Source of the DNA: Lachnoclostridium sp. UBA2905
GTDB taxonomy: Bacteria; Bacillota; Clostridia; Lachnospirales; Lachnospiraceae
NCBI GenBank assembly: GCA_002349525.1
Contig: DEDL01000018.1
Location: 17,565 to 81,564 of the forward strand
Direction: 5' to 3'
DNA: 64,000 nt
This document shows positions 17,661 through 26,976 of the stretch, one piece after another. The translations under genes were made by a program, and so were the position numbers. The first letter of the stretch is position 1; the number at the start of each line of letters is the position of its first letter. The notes beneath the pieces were generated by a model. That model ran no database searches. It saw nothing but the letters and a program-made list of their open reading frames with translations, and had not been told where the DNA came from.

Positions 17661-18788
17661 ATGTTTAATAACGTGCTTATAACAGGTGGAGCAGGTTTTA
17701 TAGGTTCACGTGTGGCAAAAAAGCTTGTTGAAAGCGGTGTGAATGTAAGAGTGCTTGATAACCTGTGTGAACAGATACATGGTAAGGATGGCAGACTTCC
17801 TGATTTTATAGAAGGAAAGGTTGATTTTATAAAAGGCGATGTCACTAATTGTGATGACTGGAAAAAGGCCCTTGAGGGAATGGATGCAGTAGTTCATCTT
17901 GCCGCTCAGACAGGAACAGGCCAGTCGATGTATGAGATAAACAGTTACTGTGATGTAAATATTGGTGGTACTGCAAAGCTTCTTGATTATCTTACCAATG
18001 AAAAACATACAATTAAGAAGGTTGTTGTTGCAGCTTCAAGAGCAATATACGGCGAAGGAATGTACAGATGCGATGAGCATGGTATCGTATATCCTGATGA
18101 TAGAAATGAAAGTGATCTTGCAAAGGGTGATTTTGATGTCAAATGTCCTATATGTGGAAAGACAGTATCAGTAGTTCCAACAGGTGAAACAACAAAAATT
18201 CATCCATCAAGTGTATATGGAATTACAAAACAGGTTCAGGAGGAGCTTGCATTAGTATGCTGTAAAGCAATTGGTATACCTGCTGTTACCTTCAGATATC
18301 AGAATGTTTATGGACCGGGTCAGTCCCTGTCTAATCCATACACAGGAATTTTATCCATATTTTCAACAAGAATACGTAATGGAAAGGATATTAATATATT
18401 TGAGGATGGACTTGAATCCAGAGATTTCGTATACATAGATGATGTGGTTGATGCTACTATTGCAGGTCTTATGAATGAGAATGTCAATTACGAATCATTT
18501 AACGTAGGAACAGGTGTTATGACCACTGTAAATGAGGTTGTAGCAGAGCTTATGAAGTGCTACGGAAAAGAAGTGCCTGCAAACATATCAGGAATGTACA
18601 GATTAGGTGATATTAGACATAACTATGCCGATGTCTCCAAAATATATGAAATGTTAGGCTTTAAGGCTAAGGTATCATTTAGTGAAGGAATCAAAGAGTT
18701 TGTAAAATGGGTTGAAACCCAGGAGGTTACAGAAGATATGTATGAGTCCTCATTAAATGAAATGAAGGAAAAAGGACTATTCAAATAG
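17661..18788 (+). CDS. NAD-dependent epimerase, dTDP-L-rhamnose 4-epimerase-like, with Cys-rich insert
   Basis: A 375-residue extended short-chain dehydrogenase: LITGGAGFIGS Rossmann motif, VVHLAAQTGTG, SSVYGITKQ with catalytic Tyr/Lys, and RYQNVYGPGQS. A roughly 50-residue insert after AIYGEG contains C-DEHG and CPICGKTV, a likely zinc-ribbon-type pair of cysteine knuckles. I recall this insert from dTDP-L-rhamnose 4-epimerases that make dTDP-6-deoxy-L-talose, which would fit with rfbC, but the substrate is inferred. ATG 17661 starts directly at the Rossmann strand; an upstream GTG at 17640 adds seven residues. It is the last gene before the locus terminator. Confidence 0.75.
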   Translation: MFNNVLITGGAGFIGSRVAKKLVESGVNVRVLDNLCEQIHGKDGRLPDFIEGKVDFIKGDVTNCDDWKKALEGMDAVVHLAAQTGTGQSMYEINSYCDVNIGGTAKLLDYLTNEKHTIKKVVVAASRAIYGEGMYRCDEHGIVYPDDRNESDLAKGDFDVKCPICGKTVSVVPTGETTKIHPSSVYGITKQVQEELALVCCKAIGIPAVTFRYQNVYGPGQSLSNPYTGILSIFSTRIRNGKDINIFEDGLESRDFVYIDDVVDATIAGLMNENVNYESFNVGTGVMTTVNEVVAELMKCYGKEVPANISGMYRLGDIRHNYADVSKIYEMLGFKAKVSFSEGIKEFVKWVETQEVTEDMYESSLNEMKEKGLFK

Positions 18789-18851
18789 GTTATCAATTAG
18801 ACAAATAACCATTTAAAATAGTTGTTTAAATTGTTATAAAAAAAAGACTAA

Positions 18852-18878
18852 AAAGAGTGTTGACAGCGCTCTTTTTTT
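18852..18878 (+). terminator. Terminator closing the polysaccharide locus
   Basis: AAAGAGTG pairs with CGCTCTTT (one U-G wobble) around a short loop, followed directly by a seven-T run. Confidence 0.8.
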
Positions 18879-18935
18879 GTGTTACTTTTTAACCAGCTCA
18901 TGAGTGTAATACAACTAAAGAGGTGATTAAGTAAT

Positions 18936-20066
18936 ATGGATGATAATAGTGAGCTTGATATTATGTTAGATGAGCTCCTGAATTATTTCATTCATGTTGA
19001 ACGCCAGACACTACTGTTAGTTGAACGAGGCATTAAGGATAAAAGTGAATTAATGCTTGCGGCGGATGCATATTTAAGGACAAGAGGAGTTAGTGCTGAA
19101 AGCCGTAAGAGATTAATTGATCATTTTAGCAGGTTTATATGGGGTTATTACATTTTAGAAGAAGCAATTAATGATAAGGATATTTCAGATATTAAAGTTC
19201 TTTCCGAGAATAATGTTCGTATCAAGCGAAAAGGGAGAAGAATGAATGCTGATATCCGTTTTCCAAGCAAATCTGATTATAAGAGATTTATCTCTATGGT
19301 TGCAGTCAAGAATAAGACTAATCTGTCAGATGTTAATGCAATTCAGAGCTTTACTGACAAAGAGAGTAATAGCAATTTTATTCTGAGATTTAATATTGCA
19401 ACAGATTTTGTTAATTCCTGTGACGTACCATATCTACATATCAGAAAGATTCCCAAAAAGAAGTATACAATCAAAAACCTTATTGAACTGAATATGCTTG
19501 ATGAAAAAACAGCTGATTATCTGATTAATGCAGCCAGTAATTCCAGTGGAATTCTATTTACAGGCAAGGGGGCAAGTGGCAAGACTACCCTTATGAATGT
19601 TTTATTAGATTATATTCCACATGATAAAAGTGGTCTGGTAATTCAGGAGAATGAAGAATTATTTAGTAACAGTCATCCGGATATGATGTTTCAGCACATT
19701 GTTTCAACACACGGAGAAGGAAAGATACAATACGACCTGAAGGATCTGGGGCGTAATGGTCTTCTTACTGATCTTGATTATTTTATTATTGGTGAGATAA
19801 AAGGAGGAGAAGCACTTTATCTGCTTAATGCATCTTATACAGGGCACAGGTGTTGGGCATCTGTTCATGGTATGAGCAGTACGGAAGCCTTTAATAAGCT
19901 TGCTGACTATGTAAAATATGAAAGCGATTATTCTCTGACGGATATCAAAAGAATGCTTATTGGCATTAAAACAATAGTCTATATGAAAGATTTTAAGGTG
20001 TGTGAGATTTCAGAAGTTCGTGGAATGGAAAATGGGGAGATAGTGTATGAAAAAATATTGGGATAA
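18936..20066 (+). CDS. tadA: Tad/CpaF-type pilus assembly ATPase
   Basis: A 376-residue type II/IV secretion ATPase of the CpaF/TadA branch that powers pilus assembly. Landmarks: an N-terminal domain with NNVRIKRKGRRM, Walker A GKGASGKTT (about 209-217), the Asp/Glu box VIQENEELF, the Walker B-like FIIGEIKGGEALYL, and a conserved His in WASVHG. A strong AAGAGGTGATT precedes the ATG. It begins a tight operon of at least nine pilus genes and overlaps the next gene by 20 bases. No CpaE/TadZ-like localisation ATPase is encoded nearby. Confidence 0.9.
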   Translation: MDDNSELDIMLDELLNYFIHVERQTLLLVERGIKDKSELMLAADAYLRTRGVSAESRKRLIDHFSRFIWGYYILEEAINDKDISDIKVLSENNVRIKRKGRRMNADIRFPSKSDYKRFISMVAVKNKTNLSDVNAIQSFTDKESNSNFILRFNIATDFVNSCDVPYLHIRKIPKKKYTIKNLIELNMLDEKTADYLINAASNSSGILFTGKGASGKTTLMNVLLDYIPHDKSGLVIQENEELFSNSHPDMMFQHIVSTHGEGKIQYDLKDLGRNGLLTDLDYFIIGEIKGGEALYLLNASYTGHRCWASVHGMSSTEAFNKLADYVKYESDYSLTDIKRMLIGIKTIVYMKDFKVCEISEVRGMENGEIVYEKILG

Positions 20067-20931
20067 TATTGATTTTATGAAGTTGTTTGACTGGTTTGAA
20101 AGACGTTACAGGTTAAGGGCTGGTAAGGAAAAAAAGGAGCAGATGCTATATGGTAACAGGGATAAAAAGCCCTTGTTATACAGGCTTGATAAGATTGTAG
20201 AATATAGCGGCTTAAAAAGAAAGCTTAAATTTATGAATGCAGAGCTTTTAATTGCTGTAACTGTTTTGTTTATGAGTATTCTGTTTTTTGTTACTGAGAT
20301 TATTACCCACAAGATAATAATAGGAGTGGTTGCGGCCCTGTCCGGGGCGGTAATTGTATGGTGTGTTTTATATTTTTGCTCTGGCAAATACTATGTACGT
20401 CTTGAAAATAATCTTATGACATTTCTTAATCTTATCGATAATTTCAATAAGTCAGAAGATGATATTGTCCAGATATTCAAAAAAACTGTTCCGTACGTTG
20501 AAGAACCATTAAAATCATTATTGATTGATTTTACGGGAGAGGTGCAGACCACCGGTAATGTTAATCAGGCATTTGACAATCTCAATTCAAAAATTGAGCA
20601 CAATAAATGCAGAATGTTAATAAGAAATTTGCAGGTATGTGCAAGATACGAGACTAATTACAGTCTTGTTGTAAAGGATTTAAGAGCTGGTTTTATGTGT
20701 TTTCTCGCAGTTAAATCTGAAAGAAAAGCTATTATATCCAACGGAAGAGCTGAGATAATTATTCTTATACTTTGCTCTGTTCTTACGGTATCTCTTTTTG
20801 CTAATATTGCCGGAGATATATGGAGTCTGCTTCTTGATGATTTCATAGGCAATATTATTCTTGCATACTGTTTTATTGTTCTTCTTATATGTGTTGTAGT
20901 AATGTTTCTTTTTGATAAGAATGGAGGTTGA
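20047..20931 (+). CDS. tadB: TadB-like pilus platform membrane protein
   Basis: A 294-residue membrane protein in the position of TadB. Two helices near residues 65-115 (LIAVTVLFMSILFFVTEII and a second) and two near the C-terminus frame a cytoplasmic T2SSF-like helical domain with NLMTFLNLIDNFNKSEDD and LKSLLIDFTGEVQTTGN. It probably forms the inner-membrane platform with the next gene product and the ATPase. ATG 20047 overlaps tadA and has GGGGAGA upstream. Sequence is divergent, so assignment leans on layout and order. Confidence 0.72.
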   Translation: MKKYWDNIDFMKLFDWFERRYRLRAGKEKKEQMLYGNRDKKPLLYRLDKIVEYSGLKRKLKFMNAELLIAVTVLFMSILFFVTEIITHKIIIGVVAALSGAVIVWCVLYFCSGKYYVRLENNLMTFLNLIDNFNKSEDDIVQIFKKTVPYVEEPLKSLLIDFTGEVQTTGNVNQAFDNLNSKIEHNKCRMLIRNLQVCARYETNYSLVVKDLRAGFMCFLAVKSERKAIISNGRAEIIILILCSVLTVSLFANIAGDIWSLLLDDFIGNIILAYCFIVLLICVVVMFLFDKNGG

Positions 20932-20932
20932 T

Positions 20933-21619
20933 TTGCTGATCAGTATGATAGAAAAATGGCAGAAAAAGACGAGAAGAAGGCTTTTAGGCTATGGTGTAAG
21001 TTATATGTTTCCGGGAATAAATGAGTGGATTTTCTTTACTTTGAAAATAGTATTTGCGCTGATTGTTTTTTTAATTATATCAAAAGCCGGAATAATCATT
21101 GGAATAGCGGCTTCTATAGCTGGTTTCTTCATTCCTGATATTTTGATGTATATATCTAATAGTGCTGATAATGATGCAATGCTTCCTGATATTGAAAGTA
21201 TGTATGACATCATGAAGATTCAGGCACGGGCGGGGGTATTTATTCAGGACTCACTTATGGATTGTTATATCAGCACATCCAATAAAAGATTAAAGGCTGC
21301 AATACTTGAGCTTTGTAACCAGATAGGAACGAATAAGACAATGGAAGAGGCTGTTGATAATTTTTCGAGAAAATTTTCCAACAGACATATTGATGTATTA
21401 TGTATTGTTCTTACTCAGGCTCAAAGTAGTGGAAAAACGGTACAGATTCTTTCGGACATGAATGAGCAGATAAACCAGTTAAGACACCAGAGAGCAAAAA
21501 AAGATGAGGGAAAGCTGGAAAGAAAAATCGAAATTCTGGAATTGATGATATTTGTGGGAATATTGGCAATAGGTGTATTAGCCATGGGCAATGAAATATT
21601 TAATATGATGAAATTTTAA
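20933..21619 (+). CDS. tadC: TadC-like pilus platform membrane protein
   Basis: A 228-residue T2SSF-type membrane protein, second platform subunit. Membrane helices lie near 25-70 and at the C-terminus (LMIFVGILAIGVLAMGNEIF), around a soluble part with LPDIESMYDIMKIQARAGVFI and VLCIVLTQAQSSGKTVQIL, typical of TadC. TTG at 20933 lies 5 bases after GGAGG (20923-20927) and one base after the tadB stop; the frame can be read further upstream from TTG 20912 or ATG 20921, but the ribosome site argues for 20933. Confidence 0.78.
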   Translation: MLISMIEKWQKKTRRRLLGYGVSYMFPGINEWIFFTLKIVFALIVFLIISKAGIIIGIAASIAGFFIPDILMYISNSADNDAMLPDIESMYDIMKIQARAGVFIQDSLMDCYISTSNKRLKAAILELCNQIGTNKTMEEAVDNFSRKFSNRHIDVLCIVLTQAQSSGKTVQILSDMNEQINQLRHQRAKKDEGKLERKIEILELMIFVGILAIGVLAMGNEIFNMMKF

Positions 21620-21637
21620 TTATGGAGGTATTTATTT

Positions 21638-21856
21638 ATGAACAGATTTATGAAAAGGATGGACAGAATTTACTATTATATGACAGGTAAACTGAACAGG
21701 AAAAAAAGCGGTGGTAAGGAAGTAATTATGGAATTCGCCCTGGGAGCAATTGCAATTGTTCTTGCAATTGTTTTCAGAGATGAATTAAGTAGTGTGCTTG
21801 GTACTGTTGCAACAACATTTAATCAGAAAATACAGTCTGTTTTTTCATCACTGTAA
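21638..21856 (+). CDS. Flp-like pilin precursor
   Basis: A 72-residue protein with the layout of Flp1-like pilins in Clostridia: a basic leader (MNRFMKRMDR... NRKKSGGKE), then a single hydrophobic helix MEFALGAIAIVLAIVF and a short polar tail with SSVLGTVATTFNQKI. Cleavage by the prepilin peptidase at 26240 would be expected after the glycine pair in the leader, with Glu near the start of the mature helix, but the exact site is not certain. GGAGG precedes the ATG. It probably is the main structural pilin. Confidence 0.72.
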   Translation: MNRFMKRMDRIYYYMTGKLNRKKSGGKEVIMEFALGAIAIVLAIVFRDELSSVLGTVATTFNQKIQSVFSSL

Positions 21857-21865
21857 TATGCAGTT

Positions 21866-22276
21866 ATGTTTATGAAATGTAAAAGTGGCAGTATGATGAA
21901 ACTTTTACCTGTACTGCTTGGGGTAGTTGTAGTTGTTATTATGACCAGTATGTATTTAGGTTTTATGGCAGATTATGATAATAGGGAATATGCAGATTAT
22001 CTTGCCAGAGAATATATTCTTAGAATGGAATCAAAAGGATACATGTCAAGACAGGATGGCTATGAGCTTATAAATAAGCTTCAGGAAAGAGGATTTTATA
22101 ACGTAAATTTTTCAGGCTCAACTACAACTCCGCCAGGGTATGGTAAAGAGATTACATTAAGTATTAATGCAAAGGTTAAAATTAAAAAATATATGATAAA
22201 TAAACTACTTGACGTTACAGATCTTACTGAAAGCAGTCAGATACGAATAGTTAAAAAATCAACCGCAAAGTATTAA
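21866..22276 (+). CDS. TadE-like pseudopilin (putative)
   Basis: A 136-residue protein with one N-terminal membrane helix (LLPVLLGVVVVVIMTSMYLGF) after a short basic segment, then an extracellular domain with YLAREYILRMESKGY and a beta-rich end (KEITLSINAKVKIKKY). This matches small pseudopilins of clostridial tad operons. ATG 21866 has no clear ribosome site; translation is probably coupled to the pilin gene 10 bases upstream. Confidence 0.55.
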   Translation: MFMKCKSGSMMKLLPVLLGVVVVVIMTSMYLGFMADYDNREYADYLAREYILRMESKGYMSRQDGYELINKLQERGFYNVNFSGSTTTPPGYGKEITLSINAKVKIKKYMINKLLDVTDLTESSQIRIVKKSTAKY

Positions 22277-22290
22277 TACGGAGGAAAAGA

Positions 22291-22842
22291 ATGCACATAA
22301 AAAAAGGTGGAATCGAATATTTAAGTGCATTAATGTTATTTTGTCTTATAGGATTATTGTTTATGTTCAGCCTGAATTCAAGACATCTTGGATTTACGCA
22401 AAAAAGGCTTAGGGATGCTCTTGATACTGCATGTTTATCTGCTGCTATTGTAGATGAAAATGATTACAGGGAAAAGGGTGTTATGAGACTTAACAATAAT
22501 CCTTCATGGCTTAGATACTTATTCTATAATACTCTGAAAAACAATCTTAATCTTGATAACAATCTCAAACCTGTTAATGATGAAATGTTTGATGGCATAA
22601 AAATACACTCATTTGTTTTGTATTACATACAAGATGGATTTTTGTATGAATATGCCTTTGGCCAAGATTACAATTTTGCTGTTAATAAAAAAGTATATAC
22701 CGGAAATGAGAAGACACCAGATGGTAAGCAGATAGTTTCAGCTACTGTTTATGGTGATATTGGTATGAATATAGAAACGTTTTTGGGAATAAAAGAATAT
22801 GTTCATTTGCAGTCAAGTGTAGATGTTGTAGATACAGAGTAA
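22291..22842 (+). CDS. TadE/TadG-like pseudopilin (putative)
   Basis: A 183-residue protein with an N-terminal membrane helix (IEYLSALMLFCLIGLLFMFSL), preceded by GGIEY, which resembles a prepilin cleavage region (Gly before a hydrophobic helix with Glu near its start). The following RLRDALDTACLSAAIV stretch is the small-residue helix common in TadE/TadG pseudopilins. The rest is a predicted extracellular beta domain. A clear GGAGG precedes the ATG. Confidence 0.6.
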   Translation: MHIKKGGIEYLSALMLFCLIGLLFMFSLNSRHLGFTQKRLRDALDTACLSAAIVDENDYREKGVMRLNNNPSWLRYLFYNTLKNNLNLDNNLKPVNDEMFDGIKIHSFVLYYIQDGFLYEYAFGQDYNFAVNKKVYTGNEKTPDGKQIVSATVYGDIGMNIETFLGIKEYVHLQSSVDVVDTE

Positions 22843-22885
22843 ATAACAAAAATGCATAAGCAGGATATGAAAAGGGGTTTTAAAC

Positions 22886-23512
22886 ATGAAAACAGGAAAA
22901 AGGATTGGAAAGGCTGTTATATGCCTTGGTCTTGTTATTGTATCGGGAATTCTTGTGGTTAATGGTATAAGGGTCATGGGTGCTGGAAAACAGGTCCTTG
23001 CGGCAAAGGATAATATCTGTGTCGGTACTATTTTATCAAAGGATAATATGGATGAATACCTGGAAGAAAAGGAATGTAAGGAAGACATTGAGGGTGTTGA
23101 AGCAAAAAATATAATGGGGATTGATGGCAACATAGTAATAAAGGATATAAGGGCAGGAGATTTTATCACTATGGACACACTTGCAGAGGATTATCCTCCA
23201 ATAAGCGACCTTACAGATCCTGTTGTAGTGGGTATCAGGGCAAATGATCCGTCGCAGTTTTCTTCAGGAACCATAAGAAGAGGTGATCTGATAAATGTGT
23301 CTGTTATAGATAATATGACAAATGAGTGTGAATGCATTGCAAGAGATGTTTTTGTGTGTGGGGCATATAGCGATGACGGAACCTTTGTTGAAGAAGAAGG
23401 ATGTGCCACAATACTCAATATTTTAGTTGATGCCAAAACAGAGGAAAAGATAAATGAAAAAATTGAAAAAGGACGTGTAAGAGTAAGCAGAGTTGGGAGT
23501 GATGTTTATTGA
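22886..23512 (+). CDS. CpaB/RcpC-like SAF-domain protein
   Basis: A 208-residue secreted or anchored protein. An N-terminal helix (AVICLGLVIVSGILVVNGI) precedes a SAF-type domain (VLAAKDNICVGTILSKDNM and IVIKDIRAGDFITMDTLA) and a second part with VVGIRANDPSQFSSGTIRRGDLINVSV, the pattern of CpaB/RcpC pilus assembly proteins and flagellar FlgA-like factors. In Gram-negative bacteria CpaB acts at the secretin; here no secretin is present, so it may bind the wall instead. Its end overlaps the next gene by 4 bases. Confidence 0.75.
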   Translation: MKTGKRIGKAVICLGLVIVSGILVVNGIRVMGAGKQVLAAKDNICVGTILSKDNMDEYLEEKECKEDIEGVEAKNIMGIDGNIVIKDIRAGDFITMDTLAEDYPPISDLTDPVVVGIRANDPSQFSSGTIRRGDLINVSVIDNMTNECECIARDVFVCGAYSDDGTFVEEEGCATILNILVDAKTEEKINEKIEKGRVRVSRVGSDVY

Positions 23513-26235
23513 TCAGTGAACTTAGAGAAAATATAAGGGTTACATATGTAAGGCTTGTAATATTACTTAGTGTGTGTTTTAGTATGTCCTTATTATTTAA
23601 TATGACCAGTACTAAGGCAGCAGTATATGATAATGCATATGATTTTTATCAGTCTTTTGTAAAAAATAACGATAAGCCTGCTTATCTTAATCAGAGTGAT
23701 GGTTATGTATATTTCTGCTCCTGGGGAAAAACAGCCACCACTACAACAAAATACCGTACAGTAGGATATATTATTACCATAATGCGTAATGGCTGCAGTG
23801 ATTCCATAGAATTAAAGCTTGGAGGTTCTCTTATAAAGGATTACTCTGAAGTAACAAAGGATGGGATTACCTATGTTTTGAGACGCTGTAAGTTTTCAAA
23901 AATACAGGAAATGTTTCATGATAGTGCAAATATGACTTATTATGATATATTTCAGAGAAGTAATGATTATAAGTTTGATGCAATTATGACGGTGGTTGAA
24001 GATGGAAAGGAGCTTTGCAGGACTGTAAGGGAAGATTCGTATAACAGGACTATATATGCAGATGATAACAATTACCTTTTCAGAAATGCAAGTTCTATTA
24101 AAAGTGCCAGAAAATGGGCTGTTCCGGGAGATCTTGATAACTTTTATAACAGAGTAACAACCTTTCCAAAATATCAGTCAATTGATGTTATGGATCTTAA
24201 TTATAGCGGAAGTAATATATATGATAATGACAAAATATGCTATGTGAAAAAAGGATCCAGGATAAACCTTGGAGTATATTCGTATTTTACAGATGGGACA
24301 ATTGCAAGTAATAAATATCACCCAAATTATAATTCATTAAAAATTAACGGATACGGAACAGACAAAACTACATATGTTATTCAGCCAAAGAAAAAAGGTG
24401 ATGCAATAAAGGCGGGAATAGAAAAAGGAGATAATGACACTTCGTCACCAATGAAATATGAAGGTGTAATTGCGTCTGCTACAAGCGCCTACAGCACTGA
24501 TATATCTTATTTTTACAGTATGGAAAGCTTTACTTTTAATGTGAAAAATGGTGAATATGTTAATGTAAATCCTGTTGGAAAAATATTTTATGATAATAAA
24601 TATCCGTCATATGATGGTGAAAACAGATATTTGTGTGATTTTTCAACAGGTAATGCCCATGGTAAAAAATTCGTTTCTGATGGAGAAGGACCGGTGGCAG
24701 ATGTTGAAAAGTATATATTTGGTATGCCCGGCGAATATTGTCTTATTCCATTTAGTGTTACAGATAAGGGGTCAGGTGTCTATAAAACTGAATTTGTAAG
24801 AAGTGATGGATATGTCCTTGCTACTTATTATACTGATAAATACACCAATTCTTTCAGCCCTTCAAATATTCTTATGGTGAAGGCAAATTCAGATTATACA
24901 TATTTTGTCCGTTCCACAGACAATGTTGGTAATGTGTCATGTTCTGATACCATCAGATTTGTGGTACCAAAGGGCTATAACGTAGTAGCGGCAGCATCAG
25001 GTGGTAGAAATGGATATAATGATACACTTTTTGATGTTAGAGTTTATGGTGGAAATAGTGAAATCAGTTCATTTGTAATAATGTCAGATGAAGAAGATAA
25101 TGCTTCAAACCTAAGAGTAATTGCAGAAAATATGAATATGGATAATGGCCTTATAAAGCATGGAATGTATAAAATGGATTATCGTAAGGATATTATGCCT
25201 GCTATCAAAACATATCCGGATGGTGAATATACCTTTAAGATTCTTTCGGGAGGAAGGTATATTGAAGCAGAACCATTTAGTATAAATATAAAGAAGGACA
25301 CTTCAAAGCCTGTAATTGGTGTTATTCCAAAGGAAGGCAGCAGACTTGGATGGTACCGAAACAATGTGAACCTTAATGTCAGCATTGCAGATAACTATTC
25401 CGGAATTGAGGAATATCATGTTAAACAGGGAAAGGGTGACATGAATCCATATACGTATCAGAATAAGGATGGTCATATTAATAATACTTACAGAGTTTTA
25501 AAGGAAGGAAAAAATATAATTAGCTTTTATGCCAGGGATTATGCAGGTAATGAAAATGAATTCGCAAGGGAAGTGAATATTGATAAAACCATGCCAGGCT
25601 ATATTTTAAGAGGTGTCTTTGATAATACTAATGACGAAAACAAATGGATCAATGCATTAAATCTTTCTGGATATATAGAATTGTATGATAATCTGAGTGG
25701 TATATACGACAGGGGTCCTTTTGAACCGCTTCTTCTTAAAATGGATCGGGGACTAACTACCTTTGATACAAGTCTGTATGATATTGTTAAGGAAGGAAAT
25801 ACATATAAGTTGTCATTTTCAAAAAGATTTGTGGATAATGTGAAGTCCTCGAAAAATAATCTTGTAATAGATGTAGAGGATAAGGCCGGTAACAAAAGAA
25901 GAGTAAATCTGTATATTAATATAGATTGTGACCCACCGGAACTTGAACTTCCATCAGAGGGGGGATGGAATGAGAACACACTGTCCGGCAATCTTATTTT
26001 TAAAGATATTCATGCAGGCTTACAGAATGCCACAATAAGCTGCGGTAATAAGCAGATATTATCAATTAACTATGCCGGAGAAAATGAAAAAAGTGAATTT
26101 TTAGATCTTAACGGCATAGAAGCAGAGGGTGAAGCTATTGTATTGACCCTGACAGATCTTGTTGGTAATAAAAGTATATATTATCTCAGTAAAGAAGGTA
26201 AAGGTAAATTAGGTTTACGAACAAGGATAAGGTGA
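23509..26235 (+). CDS. Large secreted protein with Ig-like repeats, pilus-associated
   Basis: A 908-residue exported protein with signal peptide (LVILLSVCFSMSLLFNMTSTKAA). Residues 25-270 are a unique region. From about 400 on there are at least three Ig-like beta modules, each with patterns such as DKGSGVYKTEFVR, DNYSGIEEYHVKQGKG and YARDYAGNENEF with a following DKTMPG or DCDPPEL junction. No LPXTG, no terminal membrane helix and no SLH repeats are seen, so retention at the surface is unexplained unless by the pilus. TTG 23509 follows GGGAG by about 10 bases and overlaps the CpaB-like gene. It is probably a pilus tip adhesin or cell-wall collar; that is inference from position. Confidence 0.65.
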   Translation: MISELRENIRVTYVRLVILLSVCFSMSLLFNMTSTKAAVYDNAYDFYQSFVKNNDKPAYLNQSDGYVYFCSWGKTATTTTKYRTVGYIITIMRNGCSDSIELKLGGSLIKDYSEVTKDGITYVLRRCKFSKIQEMFHDSANMTYYDIFQRSNDYKFDAIMTVVEDGKELCRTVREDSYNRTIYADDNNYLFRNASSIKSARKWAVPGDLDNFYNRVTTFPKYQSIDVMDLNYSGSNIYDNDKICYVKKGSRINLGVYSYFTDGTIASNKYHPNYNSLKINGYGTDKTTYVIQPKKKGDAIKAGIEKGDNDTSSPMKYEGVIASATSAYSTDISYFYSMESFTFNVKNGEYVNVNPVGKIFYDNKYPSYDGENRYLCDFSTGNAHGKKFVSDGEGPVADVEKYIFGMPGEYCLIPFSVTDKGSGVYKTEFVRSDGYVLATYYTDKYTNSFSPSNILMVKANSDYTYFVRSTDNVGNVSCSDTIRFVVPKGYNVVAAASGGRNGYNDTLFDVRVYGGNSEISSFVIMSDEEDNASNLRVIAENMNMDNGLIKHGMYKMDYRKDIMPAIKTYPDGEYTFKILSGGRYIEAEPFSINIKKDTSKPVIGVIPKEGSRLGWYRNNVNLNVSIADNYSGIEEYHVKQGKGDMNPYTYQNKDGHINNTYRVLKEGKNIISFYARDYAGNENEFAREVNIDKTMPGYILRGVFDNTNDENKWINALNLSGYIELYDNLSGIYDRGPFEPLLLKMDRGLTTFDTSLYDIVKEGNTYKLSFSKRFVDNVKSSKNNLVIDVEDKAGNKRRVNLYINIDCDPPELELPSEGGWNENTLSGNLIFKDIHAGLQNATISCGNKQILSINYAGENEKSEFLDLNGIEAEGEAIVLTLTDLVGNKSIYYLSKEGKGKLGLRTRIR

Positions 26236-26239
26236 TTGT

Positions 26240-26884
26240 TTGGCAGGGATAATTTTTAATGCGATATTATCATATGTAATAATAAGAAATCAGGACATAC
26301 CTGACAAAAAAAGACTGGCAAATATATTAAATCACATAACAGTCATTCTTATGACAACTAATGTAATTTTTTTGATATGCAGTTTTAATATTTGGATTAA
26401 TAATCTTGAACTCATACTGTGTTTTAACTGGCTGGTGTATATGTCCTTTATTGACAGACATACAGGTCTTGTATATGAATTTATGGAGTATTATGGAATT
26501 ATCCCTGTCATATCTGGCCTTATCCGCATAGTAGTGGGAAAATACAATACAGGGAATAAAGAAAGTCTGTTTGTAATTTTACTTTTTATAAGTGTTTTAT
26601 ATTATATTTTGTATATATGGGGAATATATGGTGAAGGTGATGCTGATGTATTTATAATTGTGGGAATAGTTCTGTCTCTTTATACTGCTTATAATAATGA
26701 AATATTTGTTTTTGCAGAATGTATTATGATAAATGCAGGTCTTTTTTGTCTATCATCAGTTTTATTTGTACTATTGAATATACGCTCTATTAACTGGAAA
26801 CAACTAAGGCTTGTAGAAGAAAAACCATATATTCCAAGCATTTTTCTGGCATACCTGTGCATATTGATGTTTACTTTTTTATAG
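26240..26884 (+). CDS. Prepilin peptidase, A24 family (CpaA/TadV-like)
   Basis: A 214-residue polytopic membrane protein with six or seven helices. The two catalytic aspartates of A24 peptidases are in place: MSFIDRHTGLVYE (D-x-x-x-G) in a cytoplasmic loop, and GEGDADVF, the GxGD motif, later. It would cleave the leaders of the Flp-like pilin and pseudopilins of this operon. The N-terminal zinc-finger methylase domain of PilD is absent, as usual for Tad systems. TTG start after AAGGTGA, 4 bases from the upstream stop. It ends the pilus operon. Confidence 0.78.
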   Translation: MAGIIFNAILSYVIIRNQDIPDKKRLANILNHITVILMTTNVIFLICSFNIWINNLELILCFNWLVYMSFIDRHTGLVYEFMEYYGIIPVISGLIRIVVGKYNTGNKESLFVILLFISVLYYILYIWGIYGEGDADVFIIVGIVLSLYTAYNNEIFVFAECIMINAGLFCLSSVLFVLLNIRSINWKQLRLVEEKPYIPSIFLAYLCILMFTFL

Positions 26885-26976
26885 CTTTGCTTTATAGTAT
26901 AATCTGATATGGTTTGTGATGGCATTGTAAAAATGTGCAATGTTGTCTGGGCATTCTTTTAATTGGAGAGTGGATT

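Noticed and set aside
26884..26976. Cobalamin or SAM riboswitch before metH
   Set aside because: The gap is only 92 bases and shows neither a B12 box nor SAM-box motifs.
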